This document shows positions 28,811 to 32,965 of a stretch of 32,965 bases of DNA, piece by piece. The translations under genes and the position numbers were made by a program. This stretch comes from an uncultured Alphaproteobacteria bacterium. Its GTDB lineage: Bacteria > Pseudomonadota > Alphaproteobacteria > Parvibaculales > Parvibaculaceae. The stretch is taken from assembly GCA_903889655.1 (NCBI GenBank), contig CAISYL010000159.1, positions 1 through 32,965 on the forward strand, given 5' to 3'. Below the pieces are notes generated by a model. The model worked only from the letters and a program-made list of their open reading frames with translations. It was not told the origin of the DNA and ran no database searches. The stretch's first letter is position 1; each line of letters starts with the position of its first letter.

Positions 28811-30096
28811 CCGAGCTCAATCATCCGCATCATTCTCTATTCTGGACGCGGCGGCAAAGGCCCGCGCCGATGGAATCCTCGCTTTCGGTCTATCCGCTGA
28901 GCCATGCGGCACGCTTCCTGATCGACAATCCGCCGCGCGCCGATATCGTCCTGCTCGAAAGCGCCGACGCGTTGACGCCTTATATCGGTGCCGTCGATGA
29001 ACTTGCCGCCGCCGCGACGGACAGCAATCCGCTCTTCGAAAGCGCGGCGCTGCAGGCGGCCATGACCCATCTGACGCCGCAAGGCGCCGTCCGCGTCGCT
29101 CTGGTCTGGAGCGAACCCAAAGCCGACGGGACGCGGCTGTTGATCGGAGCCTTCCCGTATCGGGCGTGGCGCTTTTACCTCGGCCTGCCGATCGCCGTCT
29201 GGAGCGTGTGGACGCATATTCACAGCTTCCTGGCGACGCCACTCGTGCGTACCGGCTACGAGCGCACGGCAATCCGCCGCTTTCTCGGCTATGCCGATCA
29301 ATCCGGCGCGCCGCTCGTCCGCTTCCCGCTTTTTGAGGCCGGTGGTGCATTCGATGCCGCGCTTAACGACGTGCTCGCCGAGCGCGGACTCCCGAACGCC
29401 GAGACAGAAAGGCACGAACGCGCTTTTCTCAAATCCGATCTCGATGGCGAAGCCTATCTCGCCACGCATATGCGCAAGAAGAAGCGCAAGGAATATGGCC
29501 GCCTTTGGAACCGGCTTGCCGACAACGGCGCGGTCGAATTCGTGGCGCATGACGGAGGCCCCGATTTCCACGGTTGGCTTGCGCAGTTCCTTCGCCTCGA
29601 ACGCAGCGGCTGGAAAGGCAGGCGCGGCACGGCGCTGGCTGAACGCCCCGAGGAACGGCAATTCTTCGAGAGCTTCGCGGGCCGGGCCTATTCGAAAAGC
29701 AAACTGCATTGCGCGGAAATACGCCTGGACGGCAAGCCGGTCGCAATGCTGGCAAGCTTTCTGTCAGGAGGCGGTGCCTATAGCTTCAAGATCGCCTACG
29801 ACGAGGCCTTTGCGAAATACTCGCCAGGCGCATTGCTGATGATGAAAGCCATCGGCGCCTTCCAGAGCGACCCACGCATCGCATGGGTCGATTCCTGCGC
29901 GATCCCGAACCATCCGATGATCGATCACATCTGGGCGGAGCGCCGCGGCATCCGCGCGGTGAACGCCGCGACCGTTCACCCGCTGAGCGACGCGCTCGTC
30001 GCCTATGCGTCCCGCGCGACGCACGTCGCCGATTTTGCCTGGGCCAAAGCCCGCGCCGTCTATCACCGCATCCGCAAAGAGGTGGAGCATGACTAA
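28807..30096 (+). CDS. Second CelD/FemAB-like GNAT acyltransferase
   Basis: SNPLFESAALQAAMTHLTP...HMRKKKRKEYGRLWNRLADNGAVEFV...LHCAEIRLDGKPVAMLASFLSGGGAYSFKIAYDEAFAKYSPGALLMMKAI. ATGA overlap with the flippase stop. Confidence 0.85.
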   Translation: MTELNHPHHSLFWTRRQRPAPMESSLSVYPLSHAARFLIDNPPRADIVLLESADALTPYIGAVDELAAAATDSNPLFESAALQAAMTHLTPQGAVRVALVWSEPKADGTRLLIGAFPYRAWRFYLGLPIAVWSVWTHIHSFLATPLVRTGYERTAIRRFLGYADQSGAPLVRFPLFEAGGAFDAALNDVLAERGLPNAETERHERAFLKSDLDGEAYLATHMRKKKRKEYGRLWNRLADNGAVEFVAHDGGPDFHGWLAQFLRLERSGWKGRRGTALAERPEERQFFESFAGRAYSKSKLHCAEIRLDGKPVAMLASFLSGGGAYSFKIAYDEAFAKYSPGALLMMKAIGAFQSDPRIAWVDSCAIPNHPMIDHIWAERRGIRAVNAATVHPLSDALVAYASRATHVADFAWAKARAVYHRIRKEVEHD

Positions 30097-30991
30097 GTTG
30101 ATCGAAGTGCAGCCGGGAACCGTCGGCAAGACGATGCCGACGAAGACCTTCCGGCTGAAGCATCATCTGGCCGGCCATCCGCTTTTTCAACTCGACCGTC
30201 TGGCGCGCCTTGCAGCCTCGCTTCCGGCCGACAGCGTCGAGTTCAATGGGCCGGTATTGCCGGGACAGGATCCACGCCTTACGCCGTCGAACGGGCTGAG
30301 CGCCGAGGAGACCGTGCGCCGGATCGAGGAATGCCGGTCCTGGATGGTCATCAAGAATTCCGAGCAGGACCCGGAATACAAGGCATTGCTCGATGCCTGT
30401 CTCGATCAGGTGGCGGAACAAACCGGCGGCGTCATGGGCGGCGCGCGCCGGCGTCAGGCGTTCATCTTCGTCACCTCGCCGAACAATGTGACGCCGCTTC
30501 ATATGGACCCGGAATATAACTTCCTGCTGCAGATCCGCGGTTCGAAGCGCATGAGCCTCTTCGATCAGAAGGACCGAGGCATCGTCTCGGAGGAAAATCT
30601 CGAACTCTTCCCGGGCAAGCACCGCAACCTGCCTTACGAGGAAGCTTTCGAGGCGAAGGCGACGCATCAGCATCTGATGCCGGGCGATTCCATCTTCGTG
30701 CCGCTTTTCGATCCGCACTGGGTGCAGAACGGGCCGGAGGTTTCGGTGTCTTTCTCGATCACATGGCACACGGACACGTCCGAGAAGCTCGTGAAGCTCT
30801 CTTATGTGAACGCGGGCCTGCGCAAGCTCGGCTTTCCGCAAGCCCCCGCCGGCACGTATCCGGTACTCGACGGGATAAAGGTCGCGGCCTACGACATTGC
30901 GCGGCCGATCTACGACGCGGTGAAGAAGTTCGTCGGCGACCGGCGCAAGGCCGTCGCACTTTTCTTTGGAAAGACGGCTGTCGCGGGTTAG
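30089..30991 (+). CDS. JmjC/cupin_8-like 2OG-Fe(II) oxygenase-type protein
   Basis: FIFVTSPNNVTPLHMDPEYNFLLQIRGSKRMSLFDQ...HQHLMPGDSIFVPLFDPHWVQNGPEVSVSFSITWHT: HxD plus distal His in a double-stranded beta-helix context. Start at ATG 30089, overlapping the upstream stop. Confidence 0.8.
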   Translation: MTKLIEVQPGTVGKTMPTKTFRLKHHLAGHPLFQLDRLARLAASLPADSVEFNGPVLPGQDPRLTPSNGLSAEETVRRIEECRSWMVIKNSEQDPEYKALLDACLDQVAEQTGGVMGGARRRQAFIFVTSPNNVTPLHMDPEYNFLLQIRGSKRMSLFDQKDRGIVSEENLELFPGKHRNLPYEEAFEAKATHQHLMPGDSIFVPLFDPHWVQNGPEVSVSFSITWHTDTSEKLVKLSYVNAGLRKLGFPQAPAGTYPVLDGIKVAAYDIARPIYDAVKKFVGDRRKAVALFFGKTAVAG

Positions 30992-32965
30992 CCCTGGCTC
31001 TGCGGCGCCCGCAGCGGGCGCGCCGGATATTCTTCGATCACCGTATCCGAATAGCGGCGATAGCGGCGGAGATTGACGCGCGTCAGCAGAATGCCGACGC
31101 GGCGGCCGCTAACCGCCGACAGCATCTTCAAGACACGCGCGACAACGCGGCGGCTCGTGCTCGCCCAGCGAACGACGAGGATCGACAGGTCCGTTATCTT
31201 GACGAGCACCTGAACATCGGCAGCAGCCATGGCTGCCGGCGAGTCGATGATGACGAAGTCGTAGGTCTGTTCCAGCGCCTTCAACACCCAGGCCATCTGC
31301 GAGGAGGCGAGCGCCGCGGTCGGGTTGGGCAGGGGACCGCCCGCCTGCATGACATGCGCGTAGCTGCCATAGTCTTGACGGATCACATGCGCGAAACCGG
31401 CCTGGCCGGTTAGCAATTCGGACAACCCGGCCTGAGGCGGCATACCGAGTGCAAGATGAACCGAGGGCGCGCGCATATCGGCATCGACCAGAATAGTTTT
31501 GTAGCCGCCCATGGCGAGAACCCGGGCGAGGCTCGCCGCCGTCGAGGTCTTGCCTTCATCCATATGCGCGGAGACGACGAGCACGCTCTTGGCTCGGCGA
31601 TCGCCGATGCGCGCCGTCAGCACACTTCCCTGAAGTCCGCGGATTGCTTCGGCGTAAAGCCCGAAGGGTTCGCGCATGAGGTCGGCGGCCGGGCTGCCGC
31701 GCGGTCCGTTTTCAAGCTCGGGAATGAGCCCGAGGAAGGGCATGCCTGTGATGCGCTCTGCTTGTTCGGCGGTGCGGAAACCGGGCGCGAAAGCCTCGAA
31801 GAGGAAACTGACGATCAGCGAAAGAAGGAGGCCCGCGACGACGGCCAGCATCAGCACCGCGCCGGTTTTCGGGAAGGTCGGCTCGGAAGGCTCCTGCGCG
31901 CGCGAGACGATCCGCGCATTGGCAGCGCTCGCATCTGCCTGCGCGCGAGCATTCGCTTCCTCGTAGCGCTTGAGGAAGGATTCGAGCAGGGAACGATTGG
32001 TCGCGGCGTCGCGCTCCAGCGAACGGAGCTGCACTTCGTCCTGATTGAGCGCACCCATGCGCGATTGAAGCTGTGCGAGGCTGGCACGCAGGGAAGAAAC
32101 GCGCGCGGCGGCGACGCGGGATTCGTTTTCGAGACCTTGAATGATCTTGCCGACTTCCTTTTCGATCTGGTGATCGAGATCGGCGAGGTTCGCCTGTGCT
32201 TCCAGCATCTTCGGGTGGGAGGGAAGCAGTGTCTCCGACATCTGGGCGATCTGCGCGCGCAACGCGACTTCCTGCTGCCGCAGGTTCTGGATGAGCGGAG
32301 ACTCGAGAACAGCGGCGGCGGAATTAACCGAATTGCCCGAAGCGATAAGGCTCCGCGCATTGTCGAGCTTGGCTTGCGCTTCCGCGCGCGCGGCTTCGGC
32401 CAGTGTCAGCTGCGAGTTGATATCCGTAAGCTGTTGCTGCGGAACGGTCGAGCCATTAGTGAGGAAAAGTCCCGACTGACTACGGAAGGCTTCAACTGCG
32501 GCTTCCGAGGTCTGGACCTTCTGGCGAAGTTGCTCGATCTGCTGGCCAAGCCATTTTGTCGCTTCGCTATTGACGCTCGTCTTCTGCTCGATCTGCTGGG
32601 CGATATAGAGTTCGGCAAGGCGGTTCGCGATCAGCGCCGCCATGCGCGGGCTGGTCGATGTGAAGTCGATCGCGATGACCCGCGAGGAACCCTTCTGATA
32701 GACGTTGAGCTTGGTCAGCACATTGTCGGCGATGTCACCTTCGTCCGGCGTGCTGCCGCGCACGCCGACCAGCGAAAGAATTTGCGCCTTGGCACCGTCG
32801 CGGAGCGACGGATTGAATTCCGGCTCGCGGTCGAGATGCAGATCCGTCACAAGGCGCGTCAGCAACGGCCGCGAGGTCAGCACCTGAATCTCGCTTTGCA
32901 ATGTCTCGGCGTCGGGTTGCGACGCCTGGCTCTCGGCATCAAAGCTCGAAATCTCGCCGGTACCG
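30988..32965 (-). CDS. Wzz/Wzc-type polysaccharide co-polymerase with CpsD/BY-kinase domain (5' end outside the window)
   Basis: Long coiled-coil; VVSAHMDEGKTSTAASLARVLAMGGYKTILVDADMR (Walker A/A'), FVIIDSPAAMAAAD (Walker B). The frame stays open to 32965 (TGEISSFDAESQASQPDAETLQSEIQV), so the 32901 start in the track is internal. Confidence 0.92.
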   Translation of the reverse strand, partial: GTGEISSFDAESQASQPDAETLQSEIQVLTSRPLLTRLVTDLHLDREPEFNPSLRDGAKAQILSLVGVRGSTPDEGDIADNVLTKLNVYQKGSSRVIAIDFTSTSPRMAALIANRLAELYIAQQIEQKTSVNSEATKWLGQQIEQLRQKVQTSEAAVEAFRSQSGLFLTNGSTVPQQQLTDINSQLTLAEAARAEAQAKLDNARSLIASGNSVNSAAAVLESPLIQNLRQQEVALRAQIAQMSETLLPSHPKMLEAQANLADLDHQIEKEVGKIIQGLENESRVAAARVSSLRASLAQLQSRMGALNQDEVQLRSLERDAATNRSLLESFLKRYEEANARAQADASAANARIVSRAQEPSEPTFPKTGAVLMLAVVAGLLLSLIVSFLFEAFAPGFRTAEQAERITGMPFLGLIPELENGPRGSPAADLMREPFGLYAEAIRGLQGSVLTARIGDRRAKSVLVVSAHMDEGKTSTAASLARVLAMGGYKTILVDADMRAPSVHLALGMPPQAGLSELLTGQAGFAHVIRQDYGSYAHVMQAGGPLPNPTAALASSQMAWVLKALEQTYDFVIIDSPAAMAAADVQVLVKITDLSILVVRWASTSRRVVARVLKMLSAVSGRRVGILLTRVNLRRYRRYSDTVIEEYPARPLRAPQSQG

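Overview
GC-rich chromosomal window, probably from an alphaproteobacterium (inferred from aapJQMP, an NDUFS4-type complex I gene and modBC with cysteine metabolism genes). I see about 30 real coding genes and two tRNAs (Arg-TCT, Asn-GTT). I see no transposase, integrase, rRNA or CRISPR array. The most notable locus is a compact minus-strand four-gene operon at 2849-5282. It encodes a small Cys-rich secreted precursor (DUF2282/BufA1 type), a DUF692/MNIO enzyme (BufB), a DUF2063 partner (BufC) and a DoxX membrane protein (BufD), with a divergent LysR regulator. This is a bufferin-type, post-translationally modified peptide metallophore system; the class is known, but its LysR-linked arrangement deserves study. 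The right end (24846-32965) is a surface-polysaccharide locus: deacetylase, two CelD/FemAB-like GNATs, Wzx-like flippase, JmjC/cupin-like oxygenase and a Wzc-like kinase truncated by the window edge. Its composition recalls holdfast/adhesin loci. Other observations: two palindromic operator-like sites 42 bp apart upstream of an MmyB-type regulator, a modBC pair without modA that is coupled to metC and an orphan biotinyl protein, an AT-richer orphan gene, and several hairpins.
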